64,000 nucleotides of DNA from assembly GCF_022682495.2 (NCBI RefSeq), contig NC_071388.1, positions 174,869,622 to 174,933,621 of the forward strand, in the 5' to 3' direction. The stretch is from Desmodus rotundus. Its lineage: Eukaryota; Chordata; Mammalia; Chiroptera; Phyllostomidae. The translations under genes and the position numbers were made by a program. Below the pieces are notes generated by a model, which was not told the DNA's origin, did not search any database, and saw only the letters and a list, made by a program, of their open reading frames with translations. Of the stretch, positions 34,261 to 45,400 are shown piece after piece. Position 1 is the stretch's first letter; every line of letters starts with the position of its first letter.

Positions 34261-35309
34261 TCAAAGTAATTTCCAGTTAGGTTAGTTTTGAGTGAACACA
34301 TAATCTATCTATACAAGATATTTTATCTTAATGTCTTATAGGTCAAATACTTATAGCCCTGCAAACTCATTATAGTGTATACTTTAGCCGAGTCTTTAAT
34401 TCTTATTGCAATATAAAACCATTAAAATGGTAATAAGAAACAGAAAGTGGTTATTGGCAAACATTTTATTGCAAAAACCTGACAATTTTAAATCTCTTCT
34501 ATTCATATTGTATTCATTGTGGATAATTTAACTGGATAAATTAAGATAATAATAAATTATTCAACTGTAAATGATTTAAAAGCAAACAGCACATTCATTT
34601 CATCATTTTTTTTTCTTAGAGCCTTTCATTAAAATGCAGTGATTCTGCAATTAATTGTCACAATTTTCTGGCCAATACATTCATTTCCTATCATAGTCAA
34701 AGAAAATTATTTGCATTTTAAAAATCTTACTCTACATGTAGTTTATTGAACATTTCAAGTCTTGACAGTTTAATTCTATATTTGTGCTTTTAAAGGCAGT
34801 TCTTTTCATCTTACCTGTCTTATTTCTTTAAGTTAGTTATAGGTAAAATTATAACCTTGACTGTTATCTCATGTTAACTCAAGACAAGAAAAATATATGA
34901 ATATTGTGAAGAGATTTGACCTGGAAACTTTTCATTTATTGAAAAGGCCTCTTTTGGATGTTAGTACATGAATTATTACCAGAATCCTTTAAATATTCAT
35001 ATGAAGTCTAATTAATGTTTTAATGTCGAGCAACACACTCTTTTCATTTGACCTATTCCAAAATGACACCATTTTTTAAAACAAATTGTTTCATTGTTAA
35101 CAAGATAGAAAGGCTGATTATATATGTATTTCATGAAGTGCTCCGAAAGTGAACATAAAGTTTAATGTTTCCGTGGGTCCTCCCCTTAAGTAGTGTAACT
35201 CATTCTACAATAAATAAAACCATTGACTGAACATATCTATCAAATAATTAACCTGTATTTTATGCAGCTATTTTGCAAATATTTTATGTAAAAATAATCT
35301 CAGCTACTC
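34261..35309. other. No gene recognised
   Basis: Strongly AT-rich. No repeat family or open frame of interest found. Confidence 0.45.
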
Positions 35310-35410
35310 TTTTCAGAGCTCTTCCAGTTGGTAGGCAATGGGCAATGCACTCTATAGTCACGATCTCATCCAGCCCTCACAGCTGCCCTTCCAAGGAAGT
35401 ACCCTCTTCG
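35310..35410 (-). repeat. MIR SINE fragment next to VES
   Basis: Plus strand 'cacgatctcatccagccctc', 'acagctgcccttccaaggaa', 'gtaccctcttcgcatt' matches reversed MIR 'catctcatttaatcctcacaacagccctgcgaggtaggta'. It abuts the VES copy, which appears to have landed in or beside it. Confidence 0.6.
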
Positions 35411-35551
35411 CATTGATCGTTTGCTTCCTGTATATGTCCCGACCTGGAATCGAACCTGCAACCTAGGATGTGCCCTGACCGGAGATCAAACCTGCAACCA
35501 TTTTCAGTGCATGGGACGATGCTCCAACCAACAGAGCCACCTGGCCAGGGC
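35411..35551 (-). mobile_element. VES SINE, truncated, subtype with repeated B-box unit
   Basis: On the minus strand it begins GCCCTGGCCAGGTGGCTCTG and continues 'ttggttggagcatcgtccca', 'ggttgcaggtttgatctccg', 'gtcagggcacatcctagg', 'ttgcaggttcgattccaggt'. The pyrimidine-rich region and A-tail are missing, and no target-site duplication was found. The second 'gcaggttcgattcc' unit separates it from the copies at 3649 and 32272. The 75-codon open frame over it is a SINE artefact. Confidence 0.88.
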
Positions 35552-35689
35552 TCATCTAATGTCTTTCAAGGAGAAAAGAATTGTGACATATCCCAATTTT
35601 GAGGAATACTTAAGAAAATGCATTTGGAGCCAGAAACAGGGTGGTTAAGGAAGTCACTCTTAGGCACTCTACAACACTACTATTGCCAA

Positions 35690-36170
35690 TAAAGATTAAC
35701 AAAAGAAACAAATGTCTGAAAGACAAGCTATTAAATGCATATGAATAGCTTTGACACTACATATGTCCTGAGTAGGACAATTCTATTTCTAGGAGTTTAT
35801 CCCAGGAAACAAAGATGAGCATAAAGGTTAAATTACATGGATGGAAGTTAAAGTGGTTTAGATACAGTGAAAAATTAGTATTTAAAATGCCCATCAATAG
35901 GGGTTATATAGACAAGAAAAGAATGCCAGGCATTTGAAAAATGTTTGAGAACCATATTTTTGACACAGAAACAAAGTTAAGACAAAATTTTTAGGAAAAC
36001 AGAAACTACAGAAAAGCATATGAACTGTGCTCCCTTTGGGAGGCTGAAAGTGTATCTTGGCATATCTGGGGTTTACCTTGGTGATGTAGGTAAAAGCAGT
36101 TGATTATTGTGGATTTGTCTCTCATTGTTTCATACAATAAACGTATGAATTGACAATAAAATCAAAAGGT
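35690..36170 (+). mobile_element. Old LINE-1 ORF2/3' fragment (L1M-type)
   Basis: Contains the conserved end of ORF2 in degenerate form: 'gacaattctatttctaggag', 'tttatcccaggaaacaaaga', 'aaatgcccatcaataggggt', later 'gaaaactacagaaaagcatatgaact'-like sequence and a 3' UTR with 'tgtttcatacaataaacgta'. Many indels; no open frame. This is typical of L1M elements older than the bat radiation. Confidence 0.7.
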
Positions 36171-36439
36171 TATCTTAAGAAAGTCACTATGTCATGTTTC
36201 TTTGTGTCCTGAAACACTAGCACAACTTAGCTTATATCATTTTCAAAAGAGTTCCTTGCTTTATTAATTTCTTATTAATTACTTTACTTAATAAAGAATA
36301 AATTATACTCTTTAAAAAATGATCTCTTAAAATCTACAGTTCAGAATGCATTCTATTTAATTCAAAATAATAATATTGTAAGTACTCCCCATCTACGTGG
36401 CACTTTTGGGGGGGTGGGTGTTTTGGGAAACCAAGATAA
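36171..36439. other. No gene recognised
   Basis: AT-rich unclassified segment with a short G run at 36409-36419. Confidence 0.45.
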
Positions 36440-36960
36440 AGGATACGTAGCCCAGCTCACATGGAGCTCAGAGACAGAAGAAGAAGTAAGACACATAATA
36501 CTCAACTACAATTCCAGACAAATGGAAGAAGTATGTCAAAAGTGGTAAAAAGTCTAATAGTAATAGAGAGGTGAAAATTATTTCCCATTCAGTGTCCAAC
36601 AGACATTTAATAGAGATGATGGCCTTTGGCATTGAAATTGGATTTGAAGAATGGGTTGGACTTCTACAGGTAAAATCTAAGGGTTAGACATTTCCAGTGG
36701 TGGGAATTACACACACATGCACAAAAACATTTTGGAAAAAATAGAGCAGGGTAAATAGTAAGGTTTGCTCATTCATTGAGTATTTGATAAGCAGTAGTAA
36801 ATGTTAGGCTGAAAAGGGAGTTGTAACAAGATCCAAACTTTCTGGGAAAAAGAACAACTAAGGTGTTTGGACTTTATTTATTTATTGGGAAGCTATCAAA
36901 AGCTTTTGAGTAGAGAAATGACATTATCTATGTTAAAGTATAAATTATTTAAACCCTTAA
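36440..36960 (+). repeat. Ancient mammal-wide repeat (same family as 33790)
   Basis: Blocks include 'cacatggagctcagagacag', 'tttggactttatttatttat', 'tgggaagctatcaaaagctt' and 'ttgagtagagaaatgacatt', corresponding to 'catggagcttacattc', 'tttggactttattctg', 'gggaagccattgaaggatttt' and 'gagcagggaagtgacatgat'. Discontinuous and strongly diverged. Confidence 0.55.
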
Positions 36961-37034
36961 GACCAACAATAAATACACTTAGGTTGAGGGACCGTTAATT
37001 CATATATAGACGCATATGCATATCAACTGGAGGA

Positions 37035-37236
37035 TAGGTTTATTGATTTGAGAGACAGAGGGAGAAAGAGAAAGAGAAAGAGATGTGAGAGAGACACATC
37101 AGTCGGTTGTATCCCATACGTGACTTAACCCAGGATCGAACCCTCAACCTGGGTATGTGTCCTGACTTGGGATGGAACCCTCAACCTTTTGGTGTATGGG
37201 ATGATGCTCCAACCAATGAGTCACCCAGCCAGGGCC
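37035..37236 (-). mobile_element. VES SINE, subtype with repeated B-box unit
   Basis: Minus strand starts GGCCCTGGCTGGGTGACTCA, then 'ttggttggagcatcatccca', 'aggttgagggttccatccca', 'agtcaggacacatacccagg', 'ttgagggttcgatcctggg' and 'caaccgactgatgtgtctct', followed by a CTTT-rich pyrimidine tract (plus strand GAAA units at 37071-37082). Two related 'gagggttc(g/c)atcc' units are present, as at 35411. No clear target-site duplication; the A-tail is eroded. Confidence 0.88.
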
Positions 37237-38454
37237 TGAATATTGTTCTTTATTTCAACTAGAACACATAGGAAATTCTCTTTTCTCTTTTACTAGCAAC
37301 TTTTTAAAAATGATTCTTAAATGTATTTAAATCAATGTTTTAAATCTTAACATAAATATTAATGTAAATACTTATGCTAGATACAACCAATTGTGGGAAA
37401 TTAAAACTGTAACTATGAAAAGGCAGCTTTTCTAAAGCAGAAGTACCCAATTTATGTGTGTGTATACACACACACATATATGCTGATAAAACAGTCTATC
37501 AAAACAAGGATCAAGATTTTTTGTGTACTTGGAAAATGTGCATTTTCCACAAAATATTGGTTCTATGTTTATAAAACCCTGAAGTCTATTAATGTCCCAA
37601 ATTCAACAATTCAAGTGACTTCTTATGTCAATATAAATGCGTGTGCTGCGGTAAGCCTGCTAAGACTTCACGTTTCTCCACCACAATGAAACTGAGTCAA
37701 TGTGTCAGCAGTGTTGCAGAGTCCAAGACTCCCAGGCAACAGGGGAGAAAAAGAGATCATCTTGTTCCTCTTCCCATCTTCTGCTTGACTTATATCTCCC
37801 TCTCTAATTCTCCACAAAAGATAGGAACCACGTGACTTCTTTTTAAAAAAAATTAAAACATAATTTCTGTTAAATAATGTTATTATGAGTATCTGTTATA
37901 AACTAAGTTCATGGTTTTTGTTTTTCTGAAGTTGAGGAAAATAGAAGCAAATAGTTAGCCAGTCATCCAATATATGTGATAAATTATCTTAGCTAGTTCA
38001 AACAGGTCAATCTTTTAAATTGATTTTCCTAGCAGGCGATTAACTGCTCATTTCCACCAATAAGTTACTACTAATCTAACCAGCAAGCTCAAAAAGAGTA
38101 CTTTTGGTCATATGGAGCTTAAATACAACAACCACAACAACAAAATGGCTAAACCAGAGCAATGTTTTGATTAGAAGAACAATTTGAATTACATGTCATA
38201 CTCACATGGGTTGTTAGCATAATCCACCCCTATTAAGGACTGGCCTTTATTTAAACATAGAACTAATTTTTTTTGTAATATAAATGAATGCTAGCATTCT
38301 CTAGACTAAAAGATTTTTTCAGAACATTGTGTTACAGCTTATAACTTTTATTTTTAAATTCTTTAGTAATTTTTGTTAATCCAATGCAACAAATTCTTAA
38401 CATTAATACTAAATTATTAAGCATTAAACTAATGTCATCCTTGAACAGATATCA
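37237..38454. other. No gene recognised; short TG/CA alternating patch
   Basis: AT-rich. A mixed TGTG/TACACACA patch lies at 37455-37482. Open frames at 37456-37689 and 37641-37835 are unrecognised. Confidence 0.45.
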
Positions 38455-39050
38455 ATGAAAAGAATTCTTGGACATTGTAGGTGGGGATGTAAAATGGTAT
38501 AGCTGCTGTGAAATATAGTTTGGCGTTTCCTCAAAAAGTTAACCAAAAGTGTTATGTGAGCTGATGATTCCACTCTTTGGCATAGTCTGGAAAGAACTGA
38601 AAACAGGGACTTCAACAGATACTTTTTGCTCATGTTCACCGCAGCATTATTCTCAGAAGTCAAAAGGCAGAAACATTCCTAGTGTTCATCAACTGATGAA
38701 CGAACACAACGTGACATACACATACAGATGGGATATTATTCAGCTACACGAAAGCAGTGAGGTTCTGATACATGCTGCGACGTGATGAACCCTGGAAAAC
38801 ATCACGCCACGGGATGTAGGCCAGACATAAGAAGTTGGATACTATATGGTTTCAGTTATATGAACTATCTAGATTAGGCAAGTTCAGAGACAGAAAGTAG
38901 GGTTTACCAACGGGAAGTTGTTATTAAAGAGCAGAGTTTCTGTTTAATGTGAAGAAGATGGTTTGGAAATAGGGAGGTGGTGGTGGTGTTGTACAATATT
39001 GTGAATGTAATGAATTCTGCTAAACAGTACACTTAATACGAGGCTCCGTG
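38455..39050 (+). mobile_element. LINE-1 ORF2 3' part and 3' UTR (L1M-type)
   Basis: The sequence follows the LINE-1 end in order: 'gtggggatgtaaaatggtat', 'tttcctcaaaaagttaacca', 'gaaaacagggacttcaacag', 'tgttcatcaactgatgaacg', 'gggatattattcagctacac', 'gttctgatacatgctgcgac', then the 3' UTR 'tatatgaactatctagatta', 'agagacagaaagtagggttt', 'agagtttctgtttaatgtg', 'attgtgaatgtaatgaattc'. Indels break the frame throughout. It is 5'-truncated and has no intact domain. Confidence 0.85.
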
Positions 39051-40149
39051 CACTATATTCTTATCCAGGGATCCTAGATTGTGCTTTTAAAAAATTCAAT
39101 AGAGCCGTATCAGTTGATGTACATACAATCTACTACACAGGCTGAATTCTTAAAATCCTTTTCTGCTATATTGTTACATTGCTGGTTGCCACTTGGTATC
39201 TATTTCCCATCCCTTTAAGGCATTTTTTTTCTTTAGTACATTAATCCTCATGGCATCTATTTCTAAACACTTCCAGGGCATATTACATTGCTAACCAATA
39301 ATAAATGGTTGATTTTTGAGGATTGCTCTTAACTAATGGACATTTTCTTAGTAATATCTCTATTACAGATGAGGAAGAAGGGAAGAGGTGGATGGCTTCA
39401 AGGCAGACTTTGAGTGCCAGTGCCAGGCCCGTGCGACCTGAGCCAGACTGCATATGGTGGGAGGTCTCAGGGAGGGAAAAATGCCATCATGGCTTCTAGG
39501 TTTCTGGCTTGCAAAATAGAACTGAAATAGAAAACTCTGGAAAACCAGATCGTGATGTGTGCAATATGCACGCTCTGTGGGAAGATAATTAATTTGGTTT
39601 TGGACATATTAAATTGTAGGTGCTTTCAAAGCTTTTTGTGTTTTACCCAATGGCCATGTTGTGGTGTGGGCCGCTGCATTTCCAAGTTCAAACCTCAGAG
39701 AATTCTGTACTAGAAACATAAAAAGCTATTAGCATATAAGTCATGTTAAACTCATAGGTATGGGTGATATGACTTAAAGGGAAATTTTAGAATAAGAAAC
39801 AGAGATGAAAAGGAAAGAGAGAGAACAGAATCTGTGACTGCCCACTAAGGAATGCTAATACTTCATGCTTAAATGAGGAAGATGAACCAGCGAGAGAGAC
39901 AGAGCAGTTGCTGTCAGAGCTGCAACAAGAAATTAGGCCAGGCAAGTTATGGATACTGAAGAAACAGAGGGTTTTCAAAGACTAAGAGATCAATGAACTT
40001 GCCTTCTTCTAAGCAGTCAAATTGAGGATTAAAAATTGTCCACTGGATTTCAAGACTGAGATATCATTGTTAACTCTATAGAAGGCTATTAATGTGGCAA
40101 GATGCGGTAGGAATCCAAAGAAAAAGGCAACAGGGACATACGGGGAGAA
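39051..40149. other. No gene recognised; ancient repeat traces
   Basis: Mostly unclassified. Around 39590-39640, 'ggttttggacatattaaatt' and 'gtaggtgctttc' resemble the later part of the unnamed ancient repeat also seen at 33790 and 36440. 39400-39480 is more GC-rich. Confidence 0.4.
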
Positions 40150-42200
40150 ACTGAATTATCTGGCATCCGGGCAGCTTTCTCCTGGACAGAAGTTCTGGCA
40201 GAGGCCATTGTTCCTTCGATGAGCCTTCCCCCAACAGAGCCAGATGGCAGAAGCTATAGCTGAGACTCCATCAACATGGCTCACACTGTTTCCCCATCCT
40301 GGCGACTCCCTGAGGCCCTCCCCCACCCAGATTTCAGGCCCACCAAAGCTGTTTCCAGTGAATGCTCCATACGAATGGCCTAGTTTGGCTCATGTTTCAG
40401 ATTTTCCTACAATCTCTCAAAGAGGCAGTATCTGGTGTCAGCATGCCCTGTACCTCTCGCTAAGTAGCCCCAGCCCTGGCACTAGCAGCAGCCAACCTTG
40501 GTTCACAGGTCAGCCTCTCCTGGGCACCTCCAAGCCCAGCACAAGTAGCAGCCATCTGCAGATCACTTTGTAGCTCTTTCCAGGTGGCCCTGGACAGAAC
40601 AGAAGCAGCAGCTGACCTTGTCTCACAGCTCTTGGGAGGCCCCAGAGCTAGTTCACCTGGTGGACAGCAACAGAAAACAAAAGCATCACCACCCAACCAC
40701 CTTCACAAGTCACACTCAAGGGGTAGACTCATTGGGCATCAGAGCCCTACTGAAGTAAGTCCAGCTCTTTGGGGTGGGCCCTTACCCAGCTGATTGTCCA
40801 TGGTGGTTTTAGGCTGGTGGTCAGTGGTCACATCCATTCCTTACAGCTGATTGGCCTGGGGATAAATCCCTCCCATTGACATCCAATAGCAATCAAGGCT
40901 CAATTACAAGAGGAGGGAGTATATAGTCCACACCAAGGTGCACCTGGAGTGCCCAGCTAGGGGTGATTGTGGAGGCTGTGCCACTGGACCCTACAAAACA
41001 CCTACTACACTAGGCCACTCCACCAAGCCTTGGAGACATAGTGGCTCTACATAACACATGGAAACAAACACAGAGAACGTGCCAAAATGAGGAGACAAGC
41101 AAGACATGTCCAAAATGAAAGAATCGAACAAAACTCCAGAAAAACTACTCAACAAAATGGAGGAATGCAATCCACTAGATGCAGAGTTTAAAACACTGGT
41201 TATAAGGATGCTCAATGAACTTAGTGAGAACCTCAACAGCATAAAAAAGGGCAAGTCAGAAATGATAGTACTGGCTTTGATGAAGAATACAATACAGGGA
41301 ATCAACAGTGGAGTAGATGAAGCAGGTGATGAAGTTAAAGATTTGGAAGTGAAGGAAGAAGAAAACAATCAGAACAGCAAAAAGTAAAAAGAATCCCCAA
41401 AATAAGGATAGTATAAGCAGCCTCTGGAACAACCTTAAGCATACCAACATTTGCATCCTGCGGGTGCCAGGAGAAGAGAAAGAACAAGAAATTGGAAGTC
41501 TTTTTAAAAAAATAATGAAAGAAAACTTCTAATTTGGTGAAGGAAATAGACTTGCAAGTCCAGGAAGCACAGAGAATTCCAAACAAGATGAACCCAACAG
41601 AAACTTTGCAGGACAGAAAGGACTAGCAAGAAATATTCAAAGTGATAAAGAGCACAGACCTATAACAAAAACTATCATTTAGACTGGAAGGACAGAAAAA
41701 GGGCTGCCCAGAAAAGAAAAGGCTAAAAAAGTTCATCACCACCAAACCAGTATTATATGAAATGTCAAAGGGTCTTTAAGAAGAGGAAGAAAAAGAGCAA
41801 AAATATGAACAATAAAATTTAATAAATAAATGCCTATCAATAATTTAATCTAACAATAAAATAAATGGATAAGCAGAACAGAAAGAGACTCATAGATAGA
41901 GGACATTTTGAAAGTTGCCAGATGGAAGCGGGGTTGAGGGATAAGTGAAAAAAGTGAAGAGATTAAGAAGTACAAACTGGTTGTTACAGAACAGTCATGG
42001 AGATGTAAAATGCAGCATAGGGACTATAGTCAACATTCTAGCAGCTGTGTATGGTGTCAGATGGGAACAAGATTTACCTGGATGATCACTTAGTAAGTTA
42101 TATAACATCTAGTCACTTGGGTGTATACCTAAAACTACTATAATAATGTATGTCAACTGTAATTAAAAATAAAAATGATTTAAAAAAGAAAAATAAAAAC
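40150..42200 (+). mobile_element. HAL1 (half-LINE): ORF1 remains and 3' UTR, no ORF2
   Basis: The 5' part (40150-41100) is a GC-richer LINE-1-like 5' UTR with repeated 'cccagccctggcactagcag'-type units. ORF1 follows: 41107-41387 encodes a 93-residue peptide beginning MSKMKESNKTPEKLLNKMEE with LINE-1 ORF1 coiled-coil character (DAEFKTLVIRMLNELSENLN). After frame breaks, 41425-41590 encodes RRM-type residues (NICILRVPGEEKEQEIG). 41640-41790 still encodes the ORF1 C-terminal domain (ITTKPVLYEM-like). A 3' UTR (41860-42180) with 'tacaaactggttgttacaga' and an A-rich tail follows directly. ORF1 running into the 3' UTR with no ORF2 is the definition of HAL1. It relied on LINE-1 ORF2 in trans and is now dead. 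The 5' edge is approximate. Confidence 0.8.
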
Positions 42201-42299
42201 TAAACATTTAATCTCTGAAAATATAATAAACTTATAAACATAATACCAGCTCTAAAATACTGATTTTACTATAAGCATTTGCTCAAATGCGGGTGACAT

Positions 42300-42525
42300 T
42301 AATAGTAGCTAAGAGTTGCTGAGTAGGTAGTTAGTATATACTCCAGGCACTTCACTTTAGTGTTCTACAACCTCCTAATGAGGTACGAGTAATTATTGTC
42401 TCCATTTCATCTCCATTTTACACTACAGCGATTGAAGTTTGGAGAAGGGCACATCACTGACAAGTAGTAGAGCAGGGATTTGAACTTTGATCTGTCCAAG
42501 CAACTTCAAAGCTTGGCTCTTAATC
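42300..42525 (-). repeat. MIR SINE, nearly full length
   Basis: Reverse MIR in order on the plus strand: 'ccaggcacttcactttagtg', 'ctacaacctcctaatgaggt', 'ctccattttacactacagcg', 'gtagagcagggatttgaact', 'ttgatctgtccaagc', 'cttggctctta'. The match to 'caacaaccctatgaggtaggta...ccattttacagatgagg...agccgggatttgaacccaggtctgtctgact' is clear. Confidence 0.85.
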
Positions 42526-42604
42526 TCTCTACAACCGAAAGTGATATAGGGCTTCTACTTAGAATTACTTTTCTCCTTGAAAACAATATTGAATCAAGCA
42601 TGAA

Positions 42605-42606
<2 letters not shown>

Positions 42607-42640
<34 letters not shown>
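42607..42640. repeat. (GT)17 microsatellite
   Basis: Seventeen uninterrupted GT units. Pure dinucleotide runs of this length are usually length-polymorphic and can adopt Z-DNA. Confidence 0.98.
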
Positions 42641-42643
<3 letters not shown>

Positions 42644-43019
42644 CCTTAACCAATACTAAGTTTGGTATATTCTTCATTAAAAAGACCCAGAAACTCCAAA
42701 ACAAATACCAAACAAACAGCTTAGAATGTGGAGAACATACATATAGTCCTAATTCAAAAGACTTATATTGTTATGTGAAAATTTAATTCATGTACCACTA
42801 CCTATTTTTGTAGAAGATAATTGTACTTTATCAGTATCATATTTAATCTTGAATCTTAAAAATATATTTGGAGTAAATAAAATAACAATTAAAAATGTAA
42901 TGATATACATAAGCTAATTTAATAAACATATTTAATATAGTAAATTGCAGGACTTGCCTCATGGGATTCTGAATGCTGTTCAGTAAGCAAAATGAGGGTA
43001 AATCAATCAATTCAATGAA
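42641..43019. other. No gene recognised
   Basis: AT-rich unclassified DNA before the mariner MITE. Confidence 0.45.
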
Positions 43020-43021
43020 TA

Positions 43022-43147
43022 CACAGGGTGGGACAAAAATAGGCTTACAGTTGTGAGTATGCAAAACACAGGGTTTATTATTACTATTTATTAATTATTG
43101 TGTTATTATCCATAAGAACTAGAAACCAACTTTCATTGCACCTTGTA
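43022..43147 (+). mobile_element. Mariner-type MITE (126 bp)
   Basis: Left end 'cacagggtgggacaaaaata' then 'ggcttacagttgtgag'; right end 'agaactagaaaccaactttc' then 'attgcaccttgta'. The reverse complement of the right end pairs with the left end as an imperfect terminal inverted repeat of about 33 bp. TA dinucleotides flank both sides (43020-43021 and 43148-43149), the target duplication expected for Tc1/mariner. The interior is an AT-rich 'ttattaattattgtgttatt' core with no coding capacity. The sequence matches a mariner family with 'gtggggcaaaagtaggtttacagttgt' ends that I know from bats and other mammals. Confidence 0.85.
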
Positions 43148-43149
43148 TA

Positions 43150-44816
43150 GCTCAGTTACTACATTTTACTGATAGAATATTATATGTTGATGTTAGTCAT
43201 TGCGTATAACCATAAAGAAAACAACTTTATACTTTTGGTTGTTGATATTAACAATCTGCACAGACTGACAAAATAGCTACATGACTTTATTAAAAATGTG
43301 ACTAATTATATCCAAAAAAGTTACTACCTGGGACCTGGCCTGAATCTGTGAGACTGATCTCTTAGAAATCTCTTAATATAAATTAAGTCTACTGTTAGTA
43401 CCATGACGCAAGAAATGAAGGAATTAATTCTCAGTTGAGCGAGTTTCTTCAATATGCTAAATCTCAGTGTAGCCTGTTACTCACAATTGCTGATAAAAAC
43501 TTGTAACCCTTTTAAGCAAGAGATCAAATGTCTATGCCTCAATAGTTGTTCAGAATGATAATATCTTATTTCTAGAGTTGTTTAGAATTTATTTCTGAGA
43601 CCTATAATGGTAAGTAAACTTAAAATTATTTCATATCAAATTGGTAGATACTTTCATAAACTTGCAAAAAGAAAATTAAAATTCCTGGTAATAGGTTAAC
43701 TACTAAGCAGAAATGAAAATTCTTGAAATGGAGGGATATGGCAATTAATTTAAAGAAAGCCAGAGATACAAACAAAATATTAAAAAGGGAAACATAATAA
43801 GTTTAAAGTGTTTAAGTAAATGTAAGTTTCTTGATTTCTATTGTCAAATTACAGAATTGGAATAAAACTAATATACTTAAGAATAGTTTGTTTTTATTCT
43901 TTTATGATTGACACCTTAAAAATTCTGAACATTTTCAGCCTCAACTTTGTAAACTCAAAGATGTTCTCATCAAAATGGAAGGTTTTGTACCAAGAATTTT
44001 AGAATAGAGATCTTGTCATAACAGATGTATGTGCCAAAGGATGCCTTCTCTCCTCTTCAAATGACGTCCTGGAGTGACTGCCAGCTTTAGAACACATTCT
44101 TTGATGACTGTGTTTCTAGCAGGCCACCACTTTGTAGTGACAACTTTGGGAAAGACATAACTACTCCACTAGAATAGCTCTAAGAGAATTGAAGTTTAAA
44201 CACAGAAAACTGCTTTGTCTTTAAGAGATATATGCAAGTCAAAGTAAAACAAAACTCCTTTCCTCTTCCTCCAATTCTGAAAAGCCCTCAACATGTGTTC
44301 AGAAATGCCTCTGAACGCGCATGGTGAACAGGGAAGAGACACTTGCTGATTTTAACTGTGTCCCCAGTTTCCGGAACTGAGAGCTTATTCAGCGCGCCTA
44401 AATGTGAGGGCTCTTCTCGGCTTTTAAAAACTTCTGACAATTTACTGCTTAAAAGAGATAAATTCCCTGAAGAGTAGGTTTCTTTATACAGCAGATTTAA
44501 AATGTTTACAAAGTAAATCTGGTCTAGACCTGACTTGTTCAGATGTAATTCTTTGTTTATTTCCATTTTTTGCTTCACCTACGGTTTTCATAATCCTTAA
44601 TCTTGATGAAAATTCTCAGAAAATAATTCAAATATATCTTTAAAAACATACAAATTTTTATTTTATGTATTTTGCCAGGATTATTTAGGAAATATGTGAA
44701 CACACTCTGTGACAATCTACCTTCTAAACTGGTGAAAGTGTCTACACTGTATGCCCAGACTTATAAAATATGCTACCAGTTTTCTCAATGTTTAATCTCC
44801 GTGTCTGCTCCTAGAG
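43150..44816. other. No gene recognised
   Basis: AT-rich. The minus open frame at 44288-44578 (96 codons) shows no domain. I see no named repeat. Confidence 0.45.
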
Positions 44817-45400
44817 CAGAGGTGAGCAAATGCTTTCTGTACGGTGCCAGACTAAATATTTTAGCATCTTGGGCCAAGAGGCAAAATCAAAGATGATGTG
44901 TAGGTACTTATATAACAAGACAGTATCTACATTTCTACAATTATTTTCTTGATGAAATTGAAAACATAATAAAAATTGAATACAGTTTTGTATAATACAG
45001 ATCTATTAGTAAAACAATGTCTTTTTTGGGAGGGGATAATATTTGCCTAATTGAGGCCCAGAGTTAATGTTTTCTATCATCAAAATTAATTGCAAATGTT
45101 CTGCTACAATATGGTTTTGTATGTTACTTTATTGAATATGTCTTTTCATCAAGGTAGGTAATGCCAAATACTGATATAAATGCATGAGCACAAAGTTTTA
45201 ATTGAGTATATTTATTGCTGAAAAGTAATTTATAATTCTCCTTAATCATTTTGATATTTATGTTTAGCTTGTCTTTAAATTTTAGATTAATGACTTCCAA
45301 CTGAAGGTCAGGTGGAAGCTCTTCAAATGCACAGCGAATGAATTTTGAAATATGCAAATTTCCTTTGCACTTGCATCGAGGCCTGAACAATGCTGTGGGG
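44817..45400 (-). mobile_element. Fossil hAT-Charlie element with transposase C-terminus
   Basis: The left (3') end starts at 44817 with 'cagaggtgagcaaatgcttt', then 'agactaaatattttagcatc' and 'ttgggccaagaggcaaaatc', the termini shared by MER1/Charlie-type hAT elements. The 8 bases before it (TCCTAGAG) fit the NTCTAGAN target preference of these transposons. Internal sequence runs without an obvious break into the transposase remnant on the minus strand (45124-45365). Together they look like one autonomous copy that has lost its 5' part. The other terminal repeat and target duplication were not found, so the right edge is approximate. Confidence 0.75.
45124..45365 (-). pseudogene. hAT transposase C-terminal (dimerisation) fragment
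   Basis: About 80 codons on the minus strand encode the end of a hAT-family transposase. Recognisable pieces are FIRCAFEELPPDLQLEVINL, KEN-KLLFSNKYTQLK and HAFISVFGITYLDEKTYS. The last is the conserved hAT C-terminal motif, usually near 'LISVFGSTYLCEKTFSKMK', also found in domesticated relatives such as ZBED5, FAM200 and GTF2IRD2. Here the cysteine of 'YLCEKTFS' is replaced by D, and the frame stops right after the motif, so the end is lost. The open frame continues upstream to 45522 but that part (residues 1-50) is not recognisably transposase. The zinc finger and DDE catalytic core are absent, so it cannot transpose. Confidence 0.8.

Noticed and set aside
37060..37090. Possible short tandem array (GAAA units) or CRISPR-like repeat
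   Set aside because: It is the pyrimidine-rich stretch of a minus-strand VES SINE. There are no spaced repeats of CRISPR type anywhere in this nuclear mammalian DNA.
40244..40793. Plus and minus open frames of 69-109 codons with Pro/Ser-rich translations
   Set aside because: They lie in the GC-richer 5' UTR-like region of the HAL1 element and match no protein; repeat-borne frames.
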